Assembly: GCA_036374175.1 (NCBI GenBank)
Contig: DASUUH010000051.1
Span: forward strand, 1-9,138
DNA length: 9,138 nt
Reading direction: 5' to 3'
From: JASLBX01 sp036374175
GTDB taxonomy: Bacteria; Actinomycetota; Actinomycetes; Jiangellales; Jiangellaceae
The position numbers were made by a program, and so were the translations under genes. Below, piece by piece: positions 1 to 6,262 of the stretch. Positions within the stretch are counted from its first letter, which is position 1; each line of letters starts with the position of its first letter. The notes beneath the pieces were generated by a model that was not told the DNA's origin, ran no database searches, and saw only the letters and a program-made list of their open reading frames with translations.

Positions 1-152
1 GTTGCCGCTTTCACCATGGGTCTGTGCGTTCAGGTCCTCTACGGACCCGGGCGGCCGCATCCCACTTTATCCCTGGCCCACGCGCCGACGTGCTCCAAGA
101 CACACGTTTCGGCCGAGCGTCGGGACCGACCCACCAATGGCTCCGGGCGGTC

Positions 153-353
153 ATGCATCGGTCCATGAACCAGCGCGGGAGGATGCACCAGCAGAGCCTC
201 TTCCGAGCATGTACGAAGCGCGGGCTTGGGATGGAGACGTTGGAGGAGATCCGGACCGAAATGGCCATGATCTAGCGGGACTACCTGCAGGCCCGGCTCT
301 CCGGTCATGCCTTCAACTCAACCTGCCACTACTGGTGCCCCGTTAGGGGATGA
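153..353 (+). pseudogene. Possible small decayed ORF with an in-frame amber codon
   Basis: From ATG 153 the frame reads 40 codons, meets TAG at 273-275, then continues open for 25 codons to TGA at 351-353. The part before the stop contains a helix-like acidic stretch (METLEEIRTEMAMI). The part after it reads RDYLQARLSGHAF and then a Cys/His/Trp-rich end (STCHYWCPVRG) that looks protein-like. Changing TAG to CAG would join the two into a protein of about 66 residues. Its end overlaps the end of the convergent lipoprotein gene by 11 bases, a normal tail-to-tail layout. No convincing ribosome binding site precedes ATG 153 (GGGCGG at best), and I do not recognise a family. It could be chance open frame. 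Nothing else was identified in bases 1-152. Confidence 0.28.
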
Positions 354-932
354 ACTGCTCCTCCATGACGGTTACCTGCCCGTCGCGGACGGTTAACCAG
401 AACGGGGCCCACCACTCGTAGGGGCTTTCCGGATCCGGATTGGTGGTGAAGTATGAGGGCAGCTCGTCGAACGCGATCCTCTCGGTGTCGGCTCCACCCG
501 AGCCCAGCCAGATCACTGTCACGGCGACGTCAGATGCCACCGGAACAGTCCGCAGGCGTGGGTTGACGTTGCGGATGTAGTAGTCATTGGGCGGTCCATC
601 TGGATCGTCAGGGTGATCCTCGGCGTAGGCGGCGACGGCGTCTTCTCCGGTGAGGAACTGGATGACATCGACGGTTACCGAACTCCCGCTGACGTCGATG
701 GCCGTGATGTATGTCGGGTGCCGACCGTCCTCGAGCTCGGCCGGCTCGTCCGGCGTCTCGGTCTCCGCAGGCGCCTCGGTCTCGGCGGGGGATTCGGCCT
801 CCGAGGTTCCACCTCTGCTGGGGTCGTCGGCGAGCCCGGGCGCGGAGTCTCTGCTCCATCGTCACCGCAACCGGCTAGCAACGACACGGCAAGTGCCAGC
901 ACCACCACCCTGGGCTTAGTTGTGATCGTCAT
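343..932 (-). pseudogene. Secreted lipoprotein gene with a frameshift near 804
   Basis: The start is ATG at 932-930, with AGGTGG (942-947 on the complement) nine bases upstream. The N-terminus is a lipoprotein signal: basic start, hydrophobic core, and lipobox LLAGC with Cys22, so the product should be exported and lipid-anchored. After Cys comes a Pro/Glu/Thr-rich acidic linker. This first frame then turns into an Arg/Pro-rich run ending at 675. In the frame one base back, a sensible acidic linker continues from about 803 (SEAESPAETEAPAETE), followed by a folded domain: HPTYITAIDV, VIQFLTGEDAVAAY, NDYYIRNVNPRLRTVPV, and the end WLTVRDGQVTVMEEQFIP, stop 343-345. The 590-base span is one short of 591, so restoring one base near 802-806 would give 196 residues. 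The domain resembles uncharacterised actinobacterial secreted proteins, with no known function. The break is either real decay or a sequencing or assembly error. The start overlaps the end of the upstream membrane gene by 17 bases, so the two are probably co-transcribed. Confidence 0.75.
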
Positions 933-1155
933 CGGTTGTCGCCACCTGTCGGACCAGGTCGGCAACCATTCCGGCCAGCAGCGCGGCGTTGACTAGCCAG
1001 AGCACTTCGGTGGTGTCCCGAGTGAGGAACGACAGTTGCTCCCATCCGGGCCAGATATTGATCAGGATCAGCCCGGCAGCCCCTGCCAACATCCCGAAGA
1101 CGTAACCCAGCCGGCGTGTCGCCGTGGCGGGCCGGTGCGCGGTCGTCGTCGCCAT
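916..1155 (-). CDS. Small two-helix membrane protein, 79 aa
   Basis: ATG at 1155-1153 is preceded by a strong GGAGG (1161-1165 on the complement) five bases away, which fixes this start over longer in-frame alternatives. The N-terminal 15 residues are Thr/Ala/Arg-rich and probably cytoplasmic. A first hydrophobic helix spans about residues 17-34 and ends in the aromatic NIWPGW. A short loop (LSFLTRDTTE) follows, then a second helix at about residues 51-66, and a charged tail ending in DDDHN. There is no signal peptidase site, so both helices should stay in the membrane. It is the first gene of a minus-strand pair whose second member is the frameshifted lipoprotein. The family is an uncharacterised small membrane protein; no enzymatic residues are apparent. 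It may be a partner or membrane anchor of the lipoprotein, but that is inference from overlap and order only. Confidence 0.8.
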   Translation of the reverse strand: MATTTAHRPATATRRLGYVFGMLAGAAGLILINIWPGWEQLSFLTRDTTEVLWLVNAALLAGMVADLVRQVATTDDDHN

Positions 1156-1304
1156 GACGTCCTCCGTACCGATCGGAACTTCCGTGATCACGGGGCGGAT
1201 ACTGGAGCAGGAAGCAGGGGCGAATGTCCACGGTGCCCGGGACGGGGTGCCTTGAATTGAGCGGCCGTGCCAACCCGGCCGGCCACCGGGCAAGCGGCCG
1301 CCGC

Positions 1305-1320
1305 GCCGGGATAATCCGGC
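1305..1320. promoter_or_regulatory. Inverted repeat GCCGG-GATAAT-CCGGC in the divergent control region
   Basis: A perfect 5-bp inverted repeat flanks GATAAT, which itself resembles a -10 hexamer. It lies in the 242-base gap between the minus-strand membrane gene (start 1155) and the ATPase (start about 1398). It could be a small operator or part of a promoter. In GC-rich DNA a 5-bp stem can arise by chance. No other clear signal was seen between 1156 and 1304. Confidence 0.22.
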
Positions 1321-1337
1321 TTCGTACCTGGTCCGTG

Positions 1338-1351
1338 GGGACGTTATGCCC
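1338..1351 (+). promoter_or_regulatory. DosR-like box upstream of the ATPase
   Basis: The site reads GGGACGTTATGCCC. Against the mycobacterial DosR/DevR core as I recall it (GGGACTWWAGTCCC), 11 of 14 positions agree, including both GGG/CCC ends. It also agrees at 10 of 14 positions with each of the two tandem boxes near 6129 and 6151, sharing the CGTT core. Its centre is about 42 bases upstream of position 1387, just before the likely ATPase start and downstream of a weak -10-like TTCAAT (1375-1380). That is a usual distance for an activator next to the -35 region. The motif is visible; the binding protein and start site are inferred. Confidence 0.5.
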
Positions 1352-1381
1352 TGTGCCGTGCCTCGCCGTGCCGGTTCAATG

Positions 1382-1389
1382 AAAGGTGG
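1382..1389 (+). promoter_or_regulatory. Ribosome binding site deciding the ATPase start
   Basis: AAAGGTGG ends eight bases before GTG 1398. That is the best spacing of any candidate start and is why 1398 was preferred to the in-frame GTG at 1386, which lies inside this element. GTG 1470 (after GAGGACGAGGAC) and GTG 1494 (just before the first conserved residues) remain possible and would remove 24 or 32 residues. Confidence 0.45.
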
Positions 1390-1397
1390 TCCGCCGC

Positions 1398-4088
1398 GTG
1401 GTTGTCGTCACCGCGGTTTCGCCAAGGCCGCCGAGGTGCGGCGGTGACTTCGAAGGTGAGGACGAGGACGTGGATGCGGGTGCGAGCGGCGGCGTGACAA
1501 CGGGGCCTGGGCTTTCGTCGGCTGAGGCTGCAGCCGTCCTCGCGCGCGACGGGCCGAACACGCTGCCTGCGCCCCGCCGCCCACTGGCGGTGTGGCGGTT
1601 CGCTCGTCAACTAGTTCACTTCTTTGCACTCATGTTGTGGGCCGCTGCCGGACTGGCGGTACTGGCCGGCATGCCGCAACTGAGCATCGCGATCGCCGCT
1701 GTGGTGGTGCTGAACGGCACGTTCGCGTTCGTCCAGGAGCACCGAGCGGACCGGGCGGCAGAACGCCTCGGCGGACTGATGCCCACGCAGGTGACCGTGA
1801 GGCGGGACGGGCGGCGCACCATCATCGACGCCAGCGAAGTCGTGAGGGACGACATCGTCGTGCTCGAAGCCGGCGACCGGATACCGGCAGACGCGATCGC
1901 TTCGGAGCGGGCCGCTTTGCGTGTTGATACGTCGCTGCTCACCGGCGAGAGCGAGCCGACCGCAGTAGCGGGCGGCGGTTCGCTTTACGCGGGCACCTTC
2001 GTCGTTGAGGGCGCGGGCGATGCCGTCGTCACGGCGACCGGCGCCTCGACCAGGCTTGCGGGGATCGCCCAGTTGACCGTCGGCGCCCGGCATGAGCCTG
2101 GCCCGCTGGCCCGCGAACTCCGCCGCGTCGTGCGCACGATCAGCGTCATTGCCGTTGGGGTGGGCGCCGCCTTCTTTGCCGTCGCCACCGTTGTGGGCAT
2201 CCCCACCGCGGACCGGCTGATCTTCGGTATCGGCGTCACCGTGGCCCTGGTACCCGAAGCGTTGCTGCCGACCGTCACGTTGGCCCTTGCCTGGGGCGCC
2301 GAGCAGATGGCGCACCGCCGGGCGCTGGTCCGGCACCTGGAAGCGGTCGAGACACTCGGTTCCACGACGTTCATTTGCACCGACAAAACAGGCACGCTGA
2401 CGCTGAACCAGATGACAGTCGTTCGGGCCTGGACTCCCTACGGGTCGGCCACCGTTGACGTTCCGGGTTACACCCCTACCGCGCCTGCGACGTTCTCTGG
2501 CCCTGGTGTCGAGGTCGCGGTCAGGCAACTCGCGCTCGCAGGTGCCGGCTGCGGCACCGGGTATGTCTACGAGTCCGACGGCGTGTGGCGCGCCCGAGGC
2601 GATCCGATGGAGGCCGCGCTGGACGTGTTCGCACGCAGAGTGTCCGAGGACGCGCGGGGTAACGGGATCGACCGCCATCCGGCGGCGCGGTTCCCGTTCG
2701 ACCCCCGGCGGAGACGCATGTCAGTGGTGATCAATGGCGAGGTCCTGGTCAAGGGTGCGCCGGACGCGGTGGTACCGCTGTGCACGCCGGCTCCTGGCGC
2801 CGCTCAGGCCGTCGCCGAGCTCACCGGCCAGGGACTGCGGGTGTTAGCCGTTGCGGGTCGCCCGGTCGGCAACCGGCCGCCTGACACGGCAGCCGAGGCG
2901 GAAACCGACCTCGAGCTTTATGGGCTCGTAGGACTGCAGGACCCGCCGCGTGAGGAGGTTCGGGAGTCAATCCTCACCTGCCGCCGGGCCGGCATCAGAG
3001 TCGCTATGATCACCGGCGACCATCCCATTACGGCGGCTGCCATCGCCAGCCAGGTGGGTTTGCGGGAGACGCACGATCCGGTGCTGAGCGGCGCTGATCT
3101 GCCAGCCGACGATGAGCAACTCGGTGTGATCGTGGACCGGGATGGGGTCGTCGTGGCCCGCGTCGCTCCGGAGGACAAGCTGCGTATCGCCCGCGTGCTG
3201 CGGCGGCGCGGCCACGTTGTGGCGATGACCGGCGACGGTGTCAACGACGGGCCCGCATTGCGCGAGGCAGACATCGGCATCGCCATGGGGCAGTCCGGCA
3301 CCGACGTGGCGCGGGAGGCGTCCGACCTGGTCCTGCTCGACGATCACTTCGCCACGATCGTGTCCGGAGTCGAGCAGGGCCGGGCGACGTTCCTCAATAT
3401 CCGCCGGTTCCTGACTTACCACCTCACCGACAACGTCGCCGAGCTCACCCCGTTCGTGGTGTGGGCGCTATCCGCGGGGCAGTTCCCGCTCGCCCTTGGC
3501 GTGCTGCAGATCCTCGCTCTCGACATCGCGACCGACACGTTTTCCGCAGTCGCCCTCGGCGCCGAGCCACCCGGGCGGCACAACCTCGAACGCCCTCCTG
3601 TGAGTGGACGCCTTCTCAACCGGACTGTCGCGCGCCGCGCGTTCGGCGTGCTCGGGCCGACCGTGGCCGCTTTCACTATGATCGCGTTCCTGGTGTCCTT
3701 GGCCGTCGCTGGCTGGCGTCCAGGCGATCCGTTCCCGGGCGGCGACGTCGCGCTCGCGGCGTCGGGTGCGGCGTTCATCGCGGTTGTGATCGCGCAGACG
3801 GCCAATGCCTTCGCCTGCCGAAGCTCCACCATTACCCCACAAGCCCTGGGCTGGACGGGCAACCGGCTCCTGCTCTGGGCCGTGAGCATCGAACTTGCGA
3901 TCGCCATCGGGCTCCTTTACGTCGACCCGGTGGCCGGCATTCTCGGCCACACCAACCCGCCGCTCGCCGGCTGGCTGGTAGCCGTCGGTGGCGCCGTCGC
4001 GGTCATGCTCGTCGATCGGCTGGACAAGTGGCGGCGGCGCCGTCGCAAGCTCGTTCAGCCAACGATCAGCACCACGATGCCGAAGTAG
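1398..4088 (+). CDS. P2-type cation-transporting ATPase, Na+,K+-ATPase-like subgroup
   Basis: This is a complete 896-residue P-type ATPase that moves cations across the cytoplasmic membrane using ATP. Domains in order: cytoplasmic N-terminal part with LSSAEAAAVL; membrane pair M1-M2; actuator loop with TGES (182-185); M3-M4 with the ion-site motif VPEALLP (from 285); phosphorylation motif DKTGT with Asp329; nucleotide domain with VKGAPD; hinge motif TGDGVND (611-617); M5-M6 and four further helices to the C-terminus, which ends in an Arg/Lys-rich tail. The LEAVETLGST stretch before DKTGT, DNVAELTPF in M5 (Asn679, Glu682) and LDIATD in M6 (Asp709, Thr712, Asp713) resemble the Na+,K+/H+,K+-ATPase (P2C) group more than SERCA, which has Asn at the first M6 position. 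The ion cannot be fixed from sequence; Ca2+, Na+, K+ or Mg2+ are possible. No beta-subunit gene is present. A DosR-like box lies upstream. The 3' end overlaps the convergent MgtE remnant by 34 bases. Confidence 0.95.
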   Translation: MVVVTAVSPRPPRCGGDFEGEDEDVDAGASGGVTTGPGLSSAEAAAVLARDGPNTLPAPRRPLAVWRFARQLVHFFALMLWAAAGLAVLAGMPQLSIAIAAVVVLNGTFAFVQEHRADRAAERLGGLMPTQVTVRRDGRRTIIDASEVVRDDIVVLEAGDRIPADAIASERAALRVDTSLLTGESEPTAVAGGGSLYAGTFVVEGAGDAVVTATGASTRLAGIAQLTVGARHEPGPLARELRRVVRTISVIAVGVGAAFFAVATVVGIPTADRLIFGIGVTVALVPEALLPTVTLALAWGAEQMAHRRALVRHLEAVETLGSTTFICTDKTGTLTLNQMTVVRAWTPYGSATVDVPGYTPTAPATFSGPGVEVAVRQLALAGAGCGTGYVYESDGVWRARGDPMEAALDVFARRVSEDARGNGIDRHPAARFPFDPRRRRMSVVINGEVLVKGAPDAVVPLCTPAPGAAQAVAELTGQGLRVLAVAGRPVGNRPPDTAAEAETDLELYGLVGLQDPPREEVRESILTCRRAGIRVAMITGDHPITAAAIASQVGLRETHDPVLSGADLPADDEQLGVIVDRDGVVVARVAPEDKLRIARVLRRRGHVVAMTGDGVNDGPALREADIGIAMGQSGTDVAREASDLVLLDDHFATIVSGVEQGRATFLNIRRFLTYHLTDNVAELTPFVVWALSAGQFPLALGVLQILALDIATDTFSAVALGAEPPGRHNLERPPVSGRLLNRTVARRAFGVLGPTVAAFTMIAFLVSLAVAGWRPGDPFPGGDVALAASGAAFIAVVIAQTANAFACRSSTITPQALGWTGNRLLLWAVSIELAIAIGLLYVDPVAGILGHTNPPLAGWLVAVGGAVAVMLVDRLDKWRRRRRKLVQPTISTTMPK

Positions 4089-4321
4089 ATCAAGATCGAG
4101 CACAGGTCCTGTACGACCGTGGCCAACGGGCCGCTACCGAAGGCCGGATCCTTGCCGGCCTTGGTCAGCAGCCATGGCAACACCATCGCCACCAACGTGG
4201 CCATCGACCACGCCGCGAACAGCGCCAGCGCGGCGGCGATCGCCAAGTCGTACTCCCACTGCCACAGGGCGACCGGTAAGAACATTGCAGCGATCGCCAG
4301 CCCGACGAACAGGCCGGTCAT
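4055..4321 (-). pseudogene. mgtE: MgtE-type Mg2+ transporter, C-terminal remnant
   Basis: From ATG 4321-4319 the frame gives 88 residues matching the last part of the MgtE membrane domain: MTGLFVGLAIAAMFLPVALW, a central helix pair region ending in VLPWLLTKAGKDPAFGSGPL, and a final helix with VVQDLCSILIYF, stop 4055-4057. The Asp in that last helix corresponds to the ion-pathway Asp of MgtE (Asp432 in the Thermus protein). Similarity reaches a few codons further back (HTVVRQEI, to about 4345) and then stops. The N-terminal domain, CBS pair and first membrane helices of a full protein of about 450 residues are absent, with no sign of them in other frames nearby. AGGAG precedes this ATG, but only three bases away, so expression is doubtful. 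It is most likely a decayed gene; a functional mini-protein is less likely. Confidence 0.72.
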
Positions 4322-4442
4322 GATCTCCTGCCGCACGACGGTGTGCGTCGATCTTGCTGTATGTGGCCAGCGACACCATGAGGAACGGCGCGCCAGGTCG
4401 GTTACGCACCTGAGGTGGCGGGCATCGGGGTGGACGGTCTGA

Positions 4443-4631
4443 CCGGCGGCCAGGGCAGAGACCGTCAGAGAAGCGGTAGATCTTGATCTCGGTCTGTTGC
4501 GGTTGGCAGCGATTGTCGGGCTGGTCGTGTCCACCGTGCTGCTTCTGCTGTTCTTCTACCGGTGGTATGTGTTCATTCTGGCTGTCAACATCGCGCTGAT
4601 CGTTGGCATTGGATGGTTGGAGTGGCCGTAA
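4443..4631 (+). pseudogene. Orphan C-terminal tail of a membrane protein
   Basis: The frame ending at TAA 4629-4631 reads AETVREAVDLDLGLLRL, then a hydrophobic helix (AAIVGLVVSTVLLLLFFY), a short RWY turn, a second helix (VFILAVNIALIVGIGW) and the end LEWP. The composition is typical of a real membrane protein, but TGA at 4440-4442 closes the frame just upstream, and no ATG or GTG with a ribosome binding site precedes the first helix. In the frame one base back, a protein-like stretch (GYAPEVAGIGVDGLTGGQ, about 4400-4453) precedes it, so a one-base insertion near 4454 could have split one gene. That stretch is itself closed by TGA at 4379-4381. I do not recognise the family. Together with the MgtE remnant it fills the 600-base gap between the ATPase and WS/DGAT. 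A TTG start at 4497 cannot be excluded. Confidence 0.45.
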
Positions 4632-4632
4632 G

Positions 4633-4651
4633 GCCGGCATCCTTCCCCGGC
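4633..4651. terminator. Weak hairpin between converging reading frames
   Basis: GCCGG (4633-4637) pairs with CCGGC (4647-4651) across a nine-base loop, just after the stop of the plus-strand membrane tail and before the end of the WS/DGAT gene. No T-run follows on either strand. The position suits a terminator, but the stem is short. Confidence 0.2.
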
Positions 4652-4689
4652 TCGCTGCATGTCACGTTTGTAGGCATGTATCACCGAGA

Positions 4690-6072
4690 TCACACTCCCG
4701 ATGCCGCGGGTGTGAGACCTGCGGATGCGGCGAGGGTCTGTAGGGCGTCGCGCATGCCAGCGGCGAAGACCTCGATGTCCGGAATGGCGTCGCTGTCGGC
4801 TACCACGGTGAGGTTGAACTGTCCGGCGTAGGAGAGCGCACCGACCCCGAGCGCGATGTTCCCGGTCAGCGGCACGATTGGGAAGACCTCGCGGAGCGGT
4901 GCGCCGGCAAGGTGGAGCGTCGTGGGCGGACCTGGCACGTTGGCGACGTATACGTTGGCCCACCGTTGACGGGCCATCAGGCGCAGGAAGACCCGCTGTG
5001 CAACCCCGTTTCGCAGCAGCGTTCCCGCAGCGGGACGCTTCCTCTTCTTCCGCTCCGCGGTCTCTGCCGCGATCAGACGAAGTCGCCGGCCGGGATCGGA
5101 CACGCCAACGGGGAGCGGGACGGCCATCACCCCGTCACGATTACCCCGCGCCGCCCCCGGCTGCTTGGGATGCAGTGACACAGGCACGTAGGCACGCAGC
5201 ACGAGCTCGTCCACTTCTTCTCCGCGTCCGAGGAGCAGGTCGCGCAGCCCGCTGGCCAGCACCGTCATCAGCACGTCGTTGACCGTCGCGTCGTGCCGGT
5301 GGCCGATCCGCTTGACCATCTCGATGCTGGCGCGGACGAGCGCAAGCCTGCGATCCGGTCCGATCGGGCGGTTGAAGCTGGTCCGAGGGGCGCGCATGTC
5401 GGCCAGAGTTTCCCGCACGGCTGGCCACCCCTCCCGCACATGTCGCGCGGTGGTCTGCGGGCGGGCGCTGGCGGAGACCGCGCGGCCCACTCCGTGCATT
5501 CGTTGTCGCATGTTGTCGTGGAACAACTCCGCCGCCGATGGCGCCGGCGCAGGTGTCCACGGCCGCGGCGGAGCAGTGGACGCGTCCGGAACTGCATCAA
5601 GAAATGCGCCGAGTGTTGCCACGCCTGCCGCGCCGTCGGCGATCGCGTGGTGCACTTTGAGGTAGAAGCCGATGCGTTTGGCCGGCAGTCCGGTGAGAAA
5701 CCACATCTCCCACAGCGGACGCGATCGGTTGAGCTGGCGCTGGCGTAGCCGCTCGGTCGCGTGCAGTAGTTGTACCTCTTCGCCCGGCGCCGGCACCGGC
5801 TCGACGCGGACGTGGTCGCTGATTTCGAACGATGGGGCGTCCACCCATAGCGGCCAACCCAGGCCACGACGAGGCCGGTACAGAAGCTGACGGAACCGCG
5901 GGACTAGATGCAGCCGGGCCTCGATCGTCATCCGTATCGCGTCGATGCGAAAGTGACCCTGCGGGTCGAACAGCCCGGTTCCGTCGAGAATCGCCAGGGC
6001 ACCGATATCTTGCGGCCAGCCGACGTCATCCGGCCACACCATGCTCAGGTCCTGGGCGGTCAGTCGTTCCAT
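4690..6072 (-). CDS. Wax ester synthase/diacylglycerol acyltransferase (WS/DGAT)
   Basis: This is a 460-residue enzyme expected to transfer an acyl group from acyl-CoA to diacylglycerol or a fatty alcohol, making triacylglycerol or wax ester at the inner face of the membrane. The start ATG 6072-6070 has GAGGTG (6081-6086 on the complement) eight bases upstream and gives the family's standard opening MERLTAQD; the open frame further upstream is not coding. The active-site motif HHAIADG is intact at residues 141-147 (HHxxxDG). Other family marks are SRPLWE (117-122), FNRPIGPDRR (233-242), VNDVLM (264-269) and NVPGP (378-382). Length is normal for the family. It is transcribed away from the CoA-binding gene, and the 190-base gap between them holds the tandem palindromic boxes. 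In mycobacteria the DGAT Tgs1 belongs to the DosR dormancy regulon, which agrees with these boxes. Substrate choice between DAG and fatty alcohol cannot be read from sequence. Confidence 0.95.
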   Translation of the reverse strand: MERLTAQDLSMVWPDDVGWPQDIGALAILDGTGLFDPQGHFRIDAIRMTIEARLHLVPRFRQLLYRPRRGLGWPLWVDAPSFEISDHVRVEPVPAPGEEVQLLHATERLRQRQLNRSRPLWEMWFLTGLPAKRIGFYLKVHHAIADGAAGVATLGAFLDAVPDASTAPPRPWTPAPAPSAAELFHDNMRQRMHGVGRAVSASARPQTTARHVREGWPAVRETLADMRAPRTSFNRPIGPDRRLALVRASIEMVKRIGHRHDATVNDVLMTVLASGLRDLLLGRGEEVDELVLRAYVPVSLHPKQPGAARGNRDGVMAVPLPVGVSDPGRRLRLIAAETAERKKRKRPAAGTLLRNGVAQRVFLRLMARQRWANVYVANVPGPPTTLHLAGAPLREVFPIVPLTGNIALGVGALSYAGQFNLTVVADSDAIPDIEVFAAGMRDALQTLAASAGLTPAASGV

Positions 6073-6128
6073 ACGGCTATCACCTCGGTTATGCGCCCAG
6101 GGTTGATACGCCCGGTCGTGCTCGGCCA

Positions 6129-6142
6129 GGGCCGTTCGACCC
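6129..6142 (+). promoter_or_regulatory. Tandem palindromic box, copy 1 (DosR-like)
   Basis: GGGCCGTTCGACCC lies 57 bases upstream of the WS/DGAT start. It differs from copy 2 at one of 14 positions and fits the DosR core at about 10 of 14. On the minus strand a TATCAA element (6103-6108 on the complement) lies between it and WS/DGAT. That would put a transcription start near 6096, about 40 bases from the box centre. This is a plausible activator geometry, but it is inferred. Confidence 0.5.
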
Positions 6143-6150
6143 AGTGGAGC

Positions 6151-6164
6151 GGGCCGTTCGCCCC
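6151..6164 (+). promoter_or_regulatory. Tandem palindromic box, copy 2 (DosR-like)
   Basis: GGGCCGTTCGCCCC shares the exact 10-mer GGGCCGTTCG with copy 1, with centres 22 bp apart, about two helical turns. A dimeric regulator could therefore bind both on one DNA face. It ends 98 bases before the CoA-binding gene start and may serve that promoter, while copy 1 faces WS/DGAT. Confidence 0.5.
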
Positions 6165-6262
6165 CACCGTCGCTCACGCCGCATCTCGCAGCATGGATCC
6201 GACGGCGAGTGCACCGGAGTCGGCGCGGGCCATCGGTCTGCAGCCGGCAGGAAGGAGACGTC

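Noticed and set aside
722..800. Repeated CTCGG/GCCTC units as a DNA repeat or regulatory array
   Set aside because: They are explained by codons for the Glu/Pro/Thr-rich linker of the lipoprotein rather than by an independent repeat.
608..865. Arg-rich minus-strand frame within the lipoprotein gene
   Set aside because: This is the third frame of the lipoprotein region and reads as Arg/Gly/Asp low-complexity sequence without a start signal.
1239..1252. GGGACGGGGTGCCT as a box for the minus-strand membrane gene
   Set aside because: Only about half of the positions match the DosR core and the centre is all G, as expected by chance in this composition.
1379..1447. 22-codon leader peptide starting ATGAAAGG before the ATPase
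   Set aside because: It has no ribosome binding site, overlaps the ATPase start in another frame, and shows no attenuator hairpin or codon run.
1611..2678. 355-codon open frame antisense to the ATPase
   Set aside because: It lies wholly opposite conserved P-type ATPase motifs, has an Arg/Gly/Asp-rich low-quality composition and no family signature. Long antisense frames are expected in GC-rich DNA.
6100..6113. GGGTTGATACGCCC as a third regulatory box
   Set aside because: It keeps only the GGG/CCC ends and matches the DosR core at about 9 of 14. It lacks the CGTT core and is more likely part of the WS/DGAT promoter.
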